64,000 nucleotides of DNA. Source: Lonepinella sp051851555 (GTDB taxonomy: Bacteria; Pseudomonadota; Gammaproteobacteria; Enterobacterales; Pasteurellaceae). Location: positions 72,874-136,873 of the forward strand of contig NZ_JBPDVH010000005.1 in assembly GCF_051851555.1 (NCBI RefSeq), given 5' to 3'. Positions within the stretch are counted from its first letter, which is position 1, and every line of letters begins with the position of its first letter. This document shows positions 17,360 through 26,230 of this stretch, piece by piece. Position numbers and translations under genes: made by a program. The notes under the pieces were generated by a model. It saw only the letters and a list, made by a program, of their open reading frames with translations, had not been told where the DNA came from and ran no database searches.

Positions 17360-19078
17360 ATGAAGAAATTATCAGGCGCAGAAATGGTTGTGCAGTCGTT
17401 GCGTGATCAGGGAGTAAAATTTTTGTTTGGCTATCCAGGTGGATCGGTGTTAGATATTTATGACGCTATCCATACGTTAGGGGGTATTGAGCATGTGTTG
17501 GTTCGTCATGAACAAGCCGCCGTGCATATGGCTGATGGTTATGCGCGTTCTACGGGGGAAGTGGGTTGCGTGTTAGTGACTTCAGGCCCAGGGGCGACCA
17601 ATGCGATTACGGGGATCGCCACCGCCTATGCGGATTCCGTGCCGTTGGTGGTTTTAACGGGGCAAGTTCCCTCTAATTTAATTGGCACCGACGCATTCCA
17701 AGAGTGCGATACCATTGGGATTACCCGCCCTGTGGTGAAACACAGCTTTATTATTCAATATCCTGAACAGATTCCAGAAATCATTAAAAAAGCCTTTTAT
17801 ATTGCCTCTACGGGGCGACCGGGTCCTGTGGTGATTGATATTCCTAAAGATATGGTCAATCCGGCGAATAAATATCCTTATGAATATCCAAAAGAGGTGA
17901 GCTTACGTTCTTATAACCCAAATTCGCAAGGTCATAAAGGGCAAATTAAAAAAGCCTTAAAAGCCTTATTGGTGGCGAAAAAACCGGTGTTGTACGTAGG
18001 CGGCGGGGTGGTGATTAACAACAGCAGTGACAAAGTACGTCAATTTGCCAAATTATTAAATTTACCGGTGACGTCGTCCTTAATGGGATTGGGAGCGTAT
18101 CCCTCAACGGATCGCCAATTCTTAGGTATGCTTGGCATGCACGGGACTTATGAGGCCAACTGTGCCATGCACGATTCCGATTTGATTTTAGGGGTTGGGG
18201 TACGCTTTGATGATCGTACCACCAACAATGTAAAAAAATATTGTCCACATGCCAAAATCATTCAAATTGATATTGACCCAACCTCAATTTCAAAAAATAT
18301 TCCGGCCGCCATTCCGATTGTTGGCAGTGTGGATAATGTGTTTAGTGAATTTTTAGCCTTATTACAAGATGAAAATTTAGCCAAATCTCAATCGGATTTA
18401 ACGGAATGGTGGCAACAAATCGCTCAATGGAAAGCGAAAAAATGCCTTGAATTTGACCGCACTTCGAAAGAAATTAAGCCACAAGCGGTAATCGAAACCA
18501 TTTATCGCTTAACCAAAGGCGACGCTTATATTGCCTCTGATGTGGGACAACATCAGATGTTCGTGGCGTTACATTATCCCTTTGATGAACCACGCCGTTG
18601 GATCAACTCAGGCGGTGCAGGCACCATGGGCTTTGGTTTGCCGGCAGCGATTGGGGTGAAATTTGCGCACCCAGACAGCACCGTGGTGTGTGTAACGGGG
18701 GATGGCAGTATTCAAATGAATATTCAAGAACTGTCCACCGTCAAACAATATGACACGCCCGTTGTGATTGTGAGCTTAAATAACCGTTTCTTAGGCATGG
18801 TGAAACAATGGCAAGATTTGATTTATTCAGGTCGCCATTCGCAAGTGTATATGAATTCGTTGCCTGATTTTACGAAATTAGCCGAGGCCTACGGACATGT
18901 GGGGATTCAAATTAATCACGCTGATGAATTAGAAGAAAAACTCACCCAAGCCTTTGCCATTAAAGATAAATTAGTCTTTGTGGATGTGTTGATCGACGCC
19001 ACCGAAAATGTGTATCCAATGCAAATACGGGGTGGGGCAATGAATGAAATGTTGTTAGGCGCACCAGAAAAAGAATAA
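17360..19078 (+). CDS. ilvI: Acetolactate synthase III, catalytic large subunit
   Basis: IlvI condenses two pyruvates, or pyruvate with 2-oxobutyrate, in the first common step of valine, leucine and isoleucine synthesis, using thiamine diphosphate, FAD and Mg. The 572-residue length is typical. The catalytic Glu lies in RHEQAAVHMADGYAR (about 49-63) and the thiamine-diphosphate motif GDGSIQMNIQELST is near 452-465. The regulatory-subunit gene ilvH follows 11 bases downstream. Confidence 0.96.
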   Translation: MKKLSGAEMVVQSLRDQGVKFLFGYPGGSVLDIYDAIHTLGGIEHVLVRHEQAAVHMADGYARSTGEVGCVLVTSGPGATNAITGIATAYADSVPLVVLTGQVPSNLIGTDAFQECDTIGITRPVVKHSFIIQYPEQIPEIIKKAFYIASTGRPGPVVIDIPKDMVNPANKYPYEYPKEVSLRSYNPNSQGHKGQIKKALKALLVAKKPVLYVGGGVVINNSSDKVRQFAKLLNLPVTSSLMGLGAYPSTDRQFLGMLGMHGTYEANCAMHDSDLILGVGVRFDDRTTNNVKKYCPHAKIIQIDIDPTSISKNIPAAIPIVGSVDNVFSEFLALLQDENLAKSQSDLTEWWQQIAQWKAKKCLEFDRTSKEIKPQAVIETIYRLTKGDAYIASDVGQHQMFVALHYPFDEPRRWINSGGAGTMGFGLPAAIGVKFAHPDSTVVCVTGDGSIQMNIQELSTVKQYDTPVVIVSLNNRFLGMVKQWQDLIYSGRHSQVYMNSLPDFTKLAEAYGHVGIQINHADELEEKLTQAFAIKDKLVFVDVLIDATENVYPMQIRGGAMNEMLLGAPEKE

Positions 19079-19089
19079 GGAGAAACAAA

Positions 19090-19581
19090 ATGCGTAGAAT
19101 TTTATCAGTATTATTAGAAAATGAATCTGGTGCCTTATCCCGTGTGGTCGCCTTATTTTCACAACGTGCGTTTAACATTGAAAGTCTAACCGTGGCGCCC
19201 ACAGATGATCCGACCCTTTCACGGATGACCATTGAAGCCTCGGGTGATGAACAAGTATTAGAACAAATTGAAAAGCAATTACATAAACTGGTTGATGTGT
19301 TTAAAGTGATCAGTTTAAGCGATTGCGATCATGTGGAACGTGAAGTGATGTTGGTTAAAGTACGTGCGACAGGCACGTCACGTGACGAGATCAAACGCTT
19401 AGCCGATATTTTCCGAGGTCAAATCGTGGATGTGACAACCAAATCTTATACTGTTCAGCTATCGGGTACCAAAGATAAATTGGATGCGTTTATTCATGCG
19501 TTAAAAGAAGAAACCAATGTGTTAGAGATTGTGCGTTCAGGTTTGATTAGCCTTTCTCGGGGCGAAAAAAATATGCTGTAA
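19090..19581 (+). CDS. ilvH: Acetolactate synthase III, regulatory small subunit
   Basis: IlvH activates IlvI and confers valine feedback inhibition. This 163-residue protein has an N-terminal ACT domain (SVLLENESGALSRVVALFSQ at about 5-24, followed by FNIESLTVAPTDD) and a C-terminal ACT-like domain. An AGGAG ribosome site lies right after the ilvI stop, consistent with coupled translation. Confidence 0.96.
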   Translation: MRRILSVLLENESGALSRVVALFSQRAFNIESLTVAPTDDPTLSRMTIEASGDEQVLEQIEKQLHKLVDVFKVISLSDCDHVEREVMLVKVRATGTSRDEIKRLADIFRGQIVDVTTKSYTVQLSGTKDKLDAFIHALKEETNVLEIVRSGLISLSRGEKNML

Positions 19582-19610
19582 TGAGCGTTTTATTTTATCT
19601 TATGATAAAA

Positions 19611-19642
19611 AAGGGTTCTCAATATGGAGAACCCTTATTTTT
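19611..19642. terminator. Bidirectional terminator between ilvH and dacB
   Basis: AAGGGTTCTC (19611-19620) and GAGAACCCTT (19627-19636) make a perfect 10-bp stem with T runs available on either strand, serving two convergent genes. Confidence 0.88.
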
Positions 19643-19654
19643 CTTAGCGCAACG

Positions 19655-21082
19655 CTATTCCTGATAGATTTTATTATAAATCTGACTTTCAAATTGTACT
19701 AATGGCGCACGTTTGGTTTTATTTTCTAGCTCGCCTGTGGAATAACCATTAATAAACTGCACGAAAGCAATTTTCTCACCACGGGCATTGGTCATAAACC
19801 CCGCCAAATTATACACCCCTTTGAGTGAGCCCGTTTTGGCAATCACATTTTTGACGAGAGGAGCCTGAATCAAACTGCCTCGTCCACTAATGGTGCCGTC
19901 GACGCCTGCAATTGGGAAAGTTTCCAACAGATGTAATTTATCCTCATTTTTGATCATATATTCTAGGGCTTGTAACATGCTTTCGGGCGCAATAAGATTA
20001 TGCCGTGATAATCCTGAACCATCTGCCACAATACTGTTGCCAAATTTGATATTGGCTTGTTTGGCTAAAATATTTTTTAATGCCATGGCGCCTAAATTAA
20101 AAGAGGCTGGGCGTTGGTAATATCGATAAGCCACGGTGCGGAAAAGGGCATCCGCAATTTGGTTATCGGATTTTTTCATCATTTTTTTCAATAAATCCGG
20201 CAGTGGTTTAGAGAAATGTTGAGCTAATAACGTGCCTTTTTGTGGTTGACGTGGAAATTGTACATTGCCCTTAAATTGAATACCTAATCGGTTGAGTTGG
20301 CGTTGTATAATTGCCACCGCGTAAGCGCTTGGATCTTGCACAGCAAAGCTCAAACCAAAAGGTTTACTTTGGCGAGCAATACAGCCTTTAATTTGATAAC
20401 GATTGTTGTCGTTCACCACGGCGTCGATTTGACAAAAACCGGCCTCTTCTTTGCTGACGACTTGGACTTGTCCAAACACTTGAATAGGATATTGTGAGGG
20501 CACATTAAATTTCACATTTTCACCCACATTTTGATTCGCATCTAATTCCACATAAAAGCAGTTATTATCGATATTAGCGGCGGCGGGAGGGGCATTAAAA
20601 CACATGGTTAAATCATTCCAAATCCAACCAATACCTCGGTCATGGCTAGCAAACACGGAAGTGTCTAAAATTAAATTCCCCGTAATATGCTGAATATTTT
20701 GTTTTTTAAGTTCAGCCAAGAGATTATAAAGTTGACCACTGGTTAAATCCGGATCCCCCGTGAATTTTACTATTAAATCACCGTTTAAGCTGTTATTTTG
20801 CACTTTGCCGTTGGTCAACAAACTCGTTTCAAATTGAAATTGATCGCCTAAGGTTAATTTGGCTGCCAGCGCAGTGAATACTTTTTGTGTGCTGGCGGGG
20901 AGCATAAAGGTGCTCGCATGATGTTGTGCCACAATTTGATTAGTTTGCAGATTTTTGGCCACAAAACCTAAACTTGTGCCTTGGGGAAGTTGTTGTGCAA
21001 TGGTGGGAACATCCACCTGAGCAAAGAGTTGAGAAGAAAAGAGGAGGCTTGTAAATAGCCATTTTTTAGTTAAATTTTTCAT
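19655..21082 (-). CDS. dacB: Penicillin-binding protein 4, D-alanyl-D-alanine carboxypeptidase/endopeptidase
   Basis: PBP4 trims and cleaves peptidoglycan peptides in the periplasm. The 475-residue chain starts with a signal peptide (about 1-21, cut after LFA). The S13 family motifs are present: SxxK as STQK with Ser64, SDN in KKSDNQ near 310, and KTG in KTGSLKG near 416. Members carry a large insertion between the first two motifs, as here. The gene diverges from greA. Confidence 0.94.
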   Translation of the reverse strand: MKNLTKKWLFTSLLFSSQLFAQVDVPTIAQQLPQGTSLGFVAKNLQTNQIVAQHHASTFMLPASTQKVFTALAAKLTLGDQFQFETSLLTNGKVQNNSLNGDLIVKFTGDPDLTSGQLYNLLAELKKQNIQHITGNLILDTSVFASHDRGIGWIWNDLTMCFNAPPAAANIDNNCFYVELDANQNVGENVKFNVPSQYPIQVFGQVQVVSKEEAGFCQIDAVVNDNNRYQIKGCIARQSKPFGLSFAVQDPSAYAVAIIQRQLNRLGIQFKGNVQFPRQPQKGTLLAQHFSKPLPDLLKKMMKKSDNQIADALFRTVAYRYYQRPASFNLGAMALKNILAKQANIKFGNSIVADGSGLSRHNLIAPESMLQALEYMIKNEDKLHLLETFPIAGVDGTISGRGSLIQAPLVKNVIAKTGSLKGVYNLAGFMTNARGEKIAFVQFINGYSTGELENKTKRAPLVQFESQIYNKIYQE

Positions 21083-21266
21083 TGTTGTGTTTTTGGGGTT
21101 GCTATTTTTTGTCAGACGAACAATAATAGCCCCTGAATAAGAGAGAGTAAATATTTTTCTCTATTAACCTGACATTTTTAATAGACTACGACATTGCCAT
21201 TGCCTAAAAAGCAAATAAAAAACAATGCCGTGGTTTTGTTTTTACCTAAAAAAAGGAAATGGATTG

Positions 21267-21746
21267 ATGTTAAAACAAATTCCAATGACCGTGCGTGGTG
21301 CGGCATTATTAAGAGAGGAACTTGATTTCTTAAAAAATACCCGCCGTCCAGAAATTATTAAAGCCATTGCCGAAGCGCGTGAACATGGTGATTTAAAAGA
21401 AAACGCAGAATATCATGCGGCCCGTGAGCAACAAGGCTTTTGCGAGGGTCGTATTCAAGAAATTGAGGGCAAACTGGCGAATTGTCAAATTATTGATGTC
21501 ACCAAAATGCCAAATAATGGTAAGGTGATTTTTGGGGCGACGGTGGTGTTGCTGAATGTCGATACCGAAGAAGAAGTGAGTTATCAAATTGTCGGTGATG
21601 ATGAGGCGGATATTAAGCAAGGCTTGATCTCGGTAAATTCTCCCATTGCTCGTGGATTGGTTGGCAAAGAGGTTGATGATACCGTGACAATTACCACACC
21701 AGGCGGAAAAGTGGAATTTGATATTGTGGAAGTGGAATATAAATAA
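21267..21746 (+). CDS. greA: Transcription elongation factor GreA
   Basis: GreA rescues backtracked RNA polymerase by stimulating transcript cleavage. The 159-residue protein has the N-terminal coiled coil with the acidic tip (KENAEYHAAREQQ around residues 43-55) and the C-terminal FKBP-like domain. I placed the start at 21267 (MLKQIPMT), preceded by AAAGGA; the frame is open further upstream to 21225, but that extension has no ribosome site and no family match. Confidence 0.95.
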   Translation: MLKQIPMTVRGAALLREELDFLKNTRRPEIIKAIAEAREHGDLKENAEYHAAREQQGFCEGRIQEIEGKLANCQIIDVTKMPNNGKVIFGATVVLLNVDTEEEVSYQIVGDDEADIKQGLISVNSPIARGLVGKEVDDTVTITTPGGKVEFDIVEVEYK

Positions 21747-21750
21747 TTAA

Positions 21751-21789
21751 AATCCCCTCTCCTTGTGGGAGAGGGCTAGGGTGAGGGTT
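21751..21789. repeat. Dispersed palindromic repeat (CCCTCACCCTAGCCCTCTCCC family) between greA and yhbY
   Basis: The complement of the element found twice after folP occurs here: CCCTCTCC and its partner GGGAGAGGG form a stem, followed by CTAGGGTGAGGG. It lies between convergent genes and probably acts as a terminator. Confidence 0.75.
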
Positions 21790-22090
21790 ATTTTTTCGGC
21801 AACTGAATTTTTTTATCTTCGCTTTGACGATATAACACCACAATGTGGCCAATCGTTTGTACTGCAACGGATTGCGTTTCACGTACAATGGCGTCAATAA
21901 TCAGTTGTTTAGTGTCACGATCGGCTCCCGCCACTTTGACTTTAATCAGTTCGTGATGATTTAACGCATTGTCAATTTCAGCAAGCACCCCCTCGGTTAA
22001 TCCGTTACCGCCGAGCATGACGACAGGATTTAAATGATGGGCGAGGCCTTTCAAAAATTGTTTTTGTTTGGTTGATAATGTCATTGACAT
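21788..22090 (-). CDS. yhbY: YhbY-family CRM-domain RNA-binding protein
   Basis: YhbY is a small CRM-domain protein associated with pre-50S ribosomal particles. The 100-residue sequence contains LSTKQKQFLKGLAHHLNPVV and the GNGLTEGV loop, both diagnostic. I chose the ATG at 22090, which sits about eight bases from AGGAT. An ATG two codons later (22084) matches the E. coli start and is also possible. It diverges from rlmE, as in E. coli. Confidence 0.93.
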   Translation of the reverse strand: MSMTLSTKQKQFLKGLAHHLNPVVMLGGNGLTEGVLAEIDNALNHHELIKVKVAGADRDTKQLIIDAIVRETQSVAVQTIGHIVVLYRQSEDKKIQLPKK

Positions 22091-22197
22091 AAATAATATC
22101 CTAATTGTAAAAAAGTGCGGTGAAAAATACCGCAGTTTGGTTGAATTCGGCAATTTTACCCTTATATTAAGGAAACTACCACAAAATTTAAAAGATT

Positions 22198-22824
22198 ATG
22201 GGAAGAAAAAGATCGGCAAGTTCAAGCCGTTGGTTAAATGAACATTTTAAAGATCAATTTGTACAGAAAGCGCATAAGCAGAAATTGCGCTCTCGGGCTT
22301 ACTTTAAACTCGACGAAATTCAGCAAACCGATCGCTTGTTTAAGCAAGGCATGACCGTTGTGGATCTGGGCGCAGCACCCGGTGGTTGGTCGCAATATGT
22401 GGTGACCCAAATCGGCGGCAAAGGTCGAGTGATTGCTTGTGATATTTTGGAAATGGATCCGATGGTGGGTGTGGATTTCTTGCAAGGGGATTTTCGTGAT
22501 GAAAATGTGCTTGCCGCATTATTGGAACGCGTGGGCGAAGCTAAAGTAGATGTGGTGATGTCGGATATGGCCCCCAACTTTAGTGGCATGCCCTCAGTAG
22601 ATATCCCACGGGCCATGTATTTGGTCGAATTGGCCTTGGATATGTGCAAACAGGTGCTAGCCAACAAAGGCAGTTTTGTGGTGAAAGTGTTCCAAGGCGA
22701 GGGATTTGATGACTATTTGCGTGAAATTCGCGCATTATTTAGTGTCGTGAAAGTGCGTAAACCGGAAGCCTCAAGAGAACGTTCCCGTGAAGTGTATATT
22801 GTGGCGACGGGTTATAAACATTAA
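22198..22824 (+). CDS. rlmE: 23S rRNA U2552 2'-O-methyltransferase RlmE (FtsJ)
   Basis: RlmE methylates the ribose of U2552 in the A-loop of the 50S subunit. The 208-residue chain shows a basic N-terminus, the SAM-binding motif DLGAAPGGWSQ at about 57-67, and the catalytic Lys-Asp-Lys set suggested by AYFKLDE, SDMAPN and VVKVFQGEG. It leads into ftsH, the usual heat-shock-linked pairing. Confidence 0.96.
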   Translation: MGRKRSASSSRWLNEHFKDQFVQKAHKQKLRSRAYFKLDEIQQTDRLFKQGMTVVDLGAAPGGWSQYVVTQIGGKGRVIACDILEMDPMVGVDFLQGDFRDENVLAALLERVGEAKVDVVMSDMAPNFSGMPSVDIPRAMYLVELALDMCKQVLANKGSFVVKVFQGEGFDDYLREIRALFSVVKVRKPEASRERSREVYIVATGYKH

Positions 22825-22906
22825 TTGCATTGATTGTTTTGATTAATGGTCATTTTATAGTAAGCTAACAACAATTTTTTAACTTTAATAATAATGGGGT
22901 CAAACC

Positions 22907-24778
22907 TTGAACGATATGATTAAAAATCTGGTCCTTTGGGTGGTTATTGCCGTCGTGATGATGACAGCATACCAAGGATTTAATTCAACTGATTCGACGA
23001 GTCGTATTGATTACACAACATTTATGACAGATGTGGAAAATCAACAAATTTCCCAAACGAAATTTAATGAAGTCGGGGAAATTTTTGTTACTAAACGAGA
23101 TGGTACCAAATATACCACCGTATTACCAACCCCATTAGAAGATCGTCAAATTCTCAACGACTTGTTAAAACAAAAAGTCAAAGTTGAGGGTGCGTTGCCA
23201 GAACAGCGTAGTTTGTTCTCGCAAATCTTAGTGTCTTGGTTCCCAATGCTATTTTTGGTCGGCGTGTGGGTGTTCTTTATGCGTCAAATGCAAGGCGGTG
23301 GCGGTAAGGCCATGAGCTTTGGTAAAAGCCGTGCCAAAATGCTGAATAAAGAGCAAATTAAAACCACCTTTGCTGATGTGGCGGGTTGTGATGAAGCTAA
23401 AGAAGAAGTGGGCGAAATCGTCGATTTCTTACGTGATCCAAGTAAATTCCAAAATCTTGGCGGTAAAATTCCGAAAGGCGTATTAATGGTGGGTCCTCCG
23501 GGTACAGGTAAAACCTTGATTGCTAAAGCCATTGCGGGCGAGGCAAAAGTGCCATTTTTTACGATTTCGGGATCAGATTTTGTGGAAATGTTTGTGGGCG
23601 TGGGGGCCTCTCGTGTCCGTGATATGTTTGAACAAGCGAAGAAAAATGCCCCTTGCTTAATTTTCATTGATGAAATTGATGCCGTTGGCCGTCAACGTGG
23701 TGCCGGCTTAGGCGGTGGTCATGATGAACGTGAACAAACGTTAAACCAAATGCTAGTGGAAATGGACGGTTTTGAGGGCAAAGAGGGGATTATCGTGATT
23801 GCGGCCACTAACCGCCCAGATGTACTGGATCCCGCCTTGGTTCGTCCGGGTCGTTTTGACCGTCAAGTGGTGGTAGGTTTACCAGACGTTCGGGGTCGTG
23901 AGCAAATTCTTAAAGTACATATGCGTAAAGTACCGATTGAAAAAGATGTCGACGCAATGACCCTCGCTCGTGGCACACCGGGCTATTCAGGCGCTGATTT
24001 GGCCAACCTTGTGAACGAGGCCGCTTTGTTTGCTGCACGCAGTAACAAACGTGTGGTGACCATGTTAGATTTTGAAAAAGCCAAAGACAAAATCAATATG
24101 GGGCCTGAACGTCGCACCATGATTATGACCGACAAACAAAAAGAAAGCACGGCTTATCATGAGGCAGGGCATGCCATTGTGGGTTATTTGGTGCCAGAAC
24201 ATGATCCTGTGCATAAAGTAACCATTATTCCACGAGGCCGTGCCTTAGGGGTGACATTCTTCTTACCAGAAGGCGATCAAGTGAGCATTAGCCAAAAACA
24301 ATTGGAAAGTAAACTGTCTACGCTTTATGCGGGACGTTTAGCGGAAGATTTGATTTATGGCGAAGAAAATATTTCTACGGGTGCCTCTAATGATATTAAA
24401 GTGGCCACCAATATTGCACGTAATATGGTGACCCAATGGGGATTCTCGGATAAACTTGGCCCGATTTTGTATACTGAAGATGATGGTGAAGTTTTCTTAG
24501 GACGTTCTATGGCAAAAGCCAAACACATGTCTGATGAAACCGCTCACGTGATTGATGAAGAAGTACGAGCCATTGTAGCGAGAAACTACGATCGTGCCAG
24601 ACAAATTTTGATCGACAATATGGATATTTTACATGCCATGAAAGATGCCTTAGTAAAATATGAAACCATTGAAGAAGAACAAATTAAACAACTGATGAAT
24701 CGTGAACCCGTGACGGCACCGAGTGGTTGGGACGACAAGAAACAGGATGAACCGACTCAGCCAGATGCGAAAACATAG
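22907..24778 (+). CDS. ftsH: ATP-dependent zinc metalloprotease FtsH
   Basis: FtsH is a membrane-anchored AAA+ protease that degrades membrane proteins and regulators such as LpxC and sigma-32. The 623-residue chain has two N-terminal membrane helices (about 5-25 and 100-122), Walker A GPPGTGKT near 197-204, Walker B IFIDEID, the second region of homology (ATNRPDVLDPALVRPGRFD) and the zinc site HEAGH at 418-422. The start is a TTG at 22907 with GGGG nine bases upstream; an ATG three codons later (22916) is an alternative. Confidence 0.96.
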   Translation: MNDMIKNLVLWVVIAVVMMTAYQGFNSTDSTSRIDYTTFMTDVENQQISQTKFNEVGEIFVTKRDGTKYTTVLPTPLEDRQILNDLLKQKVKVEGALPEQRSLFSQILVSWFPMLFLVGVWVFFMRQMQGGGGKAMSFGKSRAKMLNKEQIKTTFADVAGCDEAKEEVGEIVDFLRDPSKFQNLGGKIPKGVLMVGPPGTGKTLIAKAIAGEAKVPFFTISGSDFVEMFVGVGASRVRDMFEQAKKNAPCLIFIDEIDAVGRQRGAGLGGGHDEREQTLNQMLVEMDGFEGKEGIIVIAATNRPDVLDPALVRPGRFDRQVVVGLPDVRGREQILKVHMRKVPIEKDVDAMTLARGTPGYSGADLANLVNEAALFAARSNKRVVTMLDFEKAKDKINMGPERRTMIMTDKQKESTAYHEAGHAIVGYLVPEHDPVHKVTIIPRGRALGVTFFLPEGDQVSISQKQLESKLSTLYAGRLAEDLIYGEENISTGASNDIKVATNIARNMVTQWGFSDKLGPILYTEDDGEVFLGRSMAKAKHMSDETAHVIDEEVRAIVARNYDRARQILIDNMDILHAMKDALVKYETIEEEQIKQLMNREPVTAPSGWDDKKQDEPTQPDAKT

Positions 24779-24866
24779 GTTCAGACTTCACCTGAAAGTG
24801 CGGTGCAAAATGGTGAAGATTCGGATAATCTTTCCGTCTAATTTCAACGAATAATCAATTTAAAAT

Positions 24867-24890
24867 AGGGATCAGTCTTGATCCCTTTTG
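24867..24890 (+). terminator. Terminator of ftsH
   Basis: AGGGATCA (24867-24874) pairs with TGATCCCT (24879-24886), followed by Ts. Confidence 0.85.
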
Positions 24891-24926
24891 TTTGGTGTTT
24901 TTCTGTCTATTTCGTAAATATTTCGC

Positions 24927-24932
24927 TATAAT
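24927..24932 (+). promoter_or_regulatory. -10 element of folP
   Basis: A perfect TATAAT lies 26 bases before the folP start and after the ftsH terminator, so folP has its own promoter. Confidence 0.55.
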
Positions 24933-24958
24933 ATAGCCATTCAATTTCTGAGAACATC

Positions 24959-25789
24959 ATGATGAAACTGCAAGCCAATAATAAAGTCTTAGATTTATCC
25001 CAACCGCAAATTATGGGCATTTTAAATTTTACGCCAGATTCTTTTTCCGATAGTGGTCAATTTTTTCAATTAGACAAAGCCTTATTTCAAGTGGAAAAAA
25101 TGCTTAATGCAGGGGCGAGTATTATTGATATTGGTGGAGAGTCTACTCGCCCTCACGCCGAAGAAGTTTCCGAACAGGAGGAGTTGGCACGAGTTGTGCC
25201 ATTGGTAGAGGCTGTACGAAAACGCTTTGATTGTTGGATCTCGGTGGATACTTCAAAAGCTGTTGTGATGCAAGAAAGTGCCAAGGTGGGGATGGATATG
25301 ATTAATGATATTCGTGCTTTACAGGAACCGAATGCTTTAGATACGGCGATAAAATTGGGTTTGCCCACTTGCCTTATGCACATGCAAGGTCAACCTCGCA
25401 CCATGCAAGCTAATCCACAGTATGAAAATGTGGTGGAAGATGTGCTAAAATTCCTACAAAATCGCACCGCAGTTTTTTTGCAACAGGGTGGAAAGCCAGA
25501 AAATGTGATTTGGGATCCCGGCTTTGGATTTGGTAAAACGGTGCAACATAATTTTAAATTATTGCAACAGTTGGCTATTTTTGCCGTACAAGGTTACCCT
25601 GTGTTGGCAGGGCTTTCAAGAAAATCCATGTTAGGGGCCGTGTTGGATAAACCCGTAGAAAAAAGATTAATCGGTAGTGTCACAGGCGCATTATTAGCCG
25701 CCCAAAATGGCGCAACAATTTTGCGTGTGCATGATGTAGAAGAAACCGCTGATGTGTTGAAGATTTGGCGGGCTATGATGAATGGGTAA
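24959..25789 (+). CDS. folP: Dihydropteroate synthase
   Basis: FolP condenses a pterin pyrophosphate with p-aminobenzoate in folate synthesis and is the target of sulfonamides. The 276-residue barrel has MGILNFTPDSFSDSG near 19-33, DIGGESTRPHAEEVS near 59-73, and GFGFGKTVQHNF near 184-195. Two start codons are adjacent (24959 and 24962). The last codons and stop (ATGGGTAA) form the left edge of a 121-bp tandem repeat, so the 3' end of the gene is embedded in repeat DNA. Confidence 0.96.
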   Translation: MMKLQANNKVLDLSQPQIMGILNFTPDSFSDSGQFFQLDKALFQVEKMLNAGASIIDIGGESTRPHAEEVSEQEELARVVPLVEAVRKRFDCWISVDTSKAVVMQESAKVGMDMINDIRALQEPNALDTAIKLGLPTCLMHMQGQPRTMQANPQYENVVEDVLKFLQNRTAVFLQQGGKPENVIWDPGFGFGKTVQHNFKLLQQLAIFAVQGYPVLAGLSRKSMLGAVLDKPVEKRLIGSVTGALLAAQNGATILRVHDVEETADVLKIWRAMMNG

Positions 25790-26022
25790 ACCCTCACCCT
25801 AGCCCTCTCCCAGAGGGAGAGGGGATTGTTTTTTTGCGGTAATGACGACAGGGGTCTCGTCTTTGTCGCCTGAAAATAATTCAATTTTTAGGAAAATAGC
25901 AAATGGGTAACTCTCACCCTAGCCCTCTCCCAGAGGGAGAGGGGATTGTTTTTTTTTGCGGTAATGACGACTGGGCCCCCGTCTTTGCCGCCTGAAAATC
26001 TATAAATTTTTAGGAAAATGGC
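25781..26022. repeat. Two tandem imperfect copies of a 121-bp unit after folP
   Basis: AATGGGTAA occurs at 25781-25789, where it includes the folP stop, and again at 25902-25910. Each is followed by CTCACCCTAGCCCTCTCCC, AGA, GGGAGAGGGGATT, a T run, then TGCGGTAATGACGAC, a G/C-rich patch, CGCCTGAAAAT and TTTTTAGGAAAAT. The CTCTCCC/GGGAGAG stem followed by Ts makes each unit a terminator. The second copy runs into the large inverted repeat. Confidence 0.85.
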
Positions 26023-26080
26023 GTCTGTCTGAGCGTAGCGAGTTCAGCCATTTTCCGTTAAAAAAATTTATAGATTTTCA
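25993..26080. repeat. Long inverted repeat between folP and glmM
   Basis: TGAAAATCTATAAATTTTT (25993-26011) and GGAAAATGGC (26013-26022) are matched by GCCATTTTCC (26047-26056) and the complement of the first arm (26062-26080). The 24-base loop contains GAGCGTAGCGAG. The size and symmetry resemble a miniature inverted-repeat element. Confidence 0.8.
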
Positions 26081-26091
26081 GGAGCAAGGCA

Positions 26092-26171
26092 AAATCGGGG
26101 TCGCCTTTCTTTTGCTTACTTTTCTTCGGCGAAGCAAAGAAAAGTAAGTCGCCAACGGCGAAACCCGATTT
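26092..26171. repeat. Nested palindromes before glmM
   Basis: AAATCGGG (26092-26099) with CCCGATTT (26164-26171) encloses CTTACTTTTCTT (26115-26126) with AAGAAAAGTAAG (26137-26148). The whole can fold into a long stem that ends about 60 bases before glmM. No gene is visible in 25790-26230. Confidence 0.75.
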
Positions 26172-26230
26172 CGATTAAAAGAAAAATTTCAATTAAAACA
26201 GAAAAATAATTTAAACAAAAAGGAAACAAA

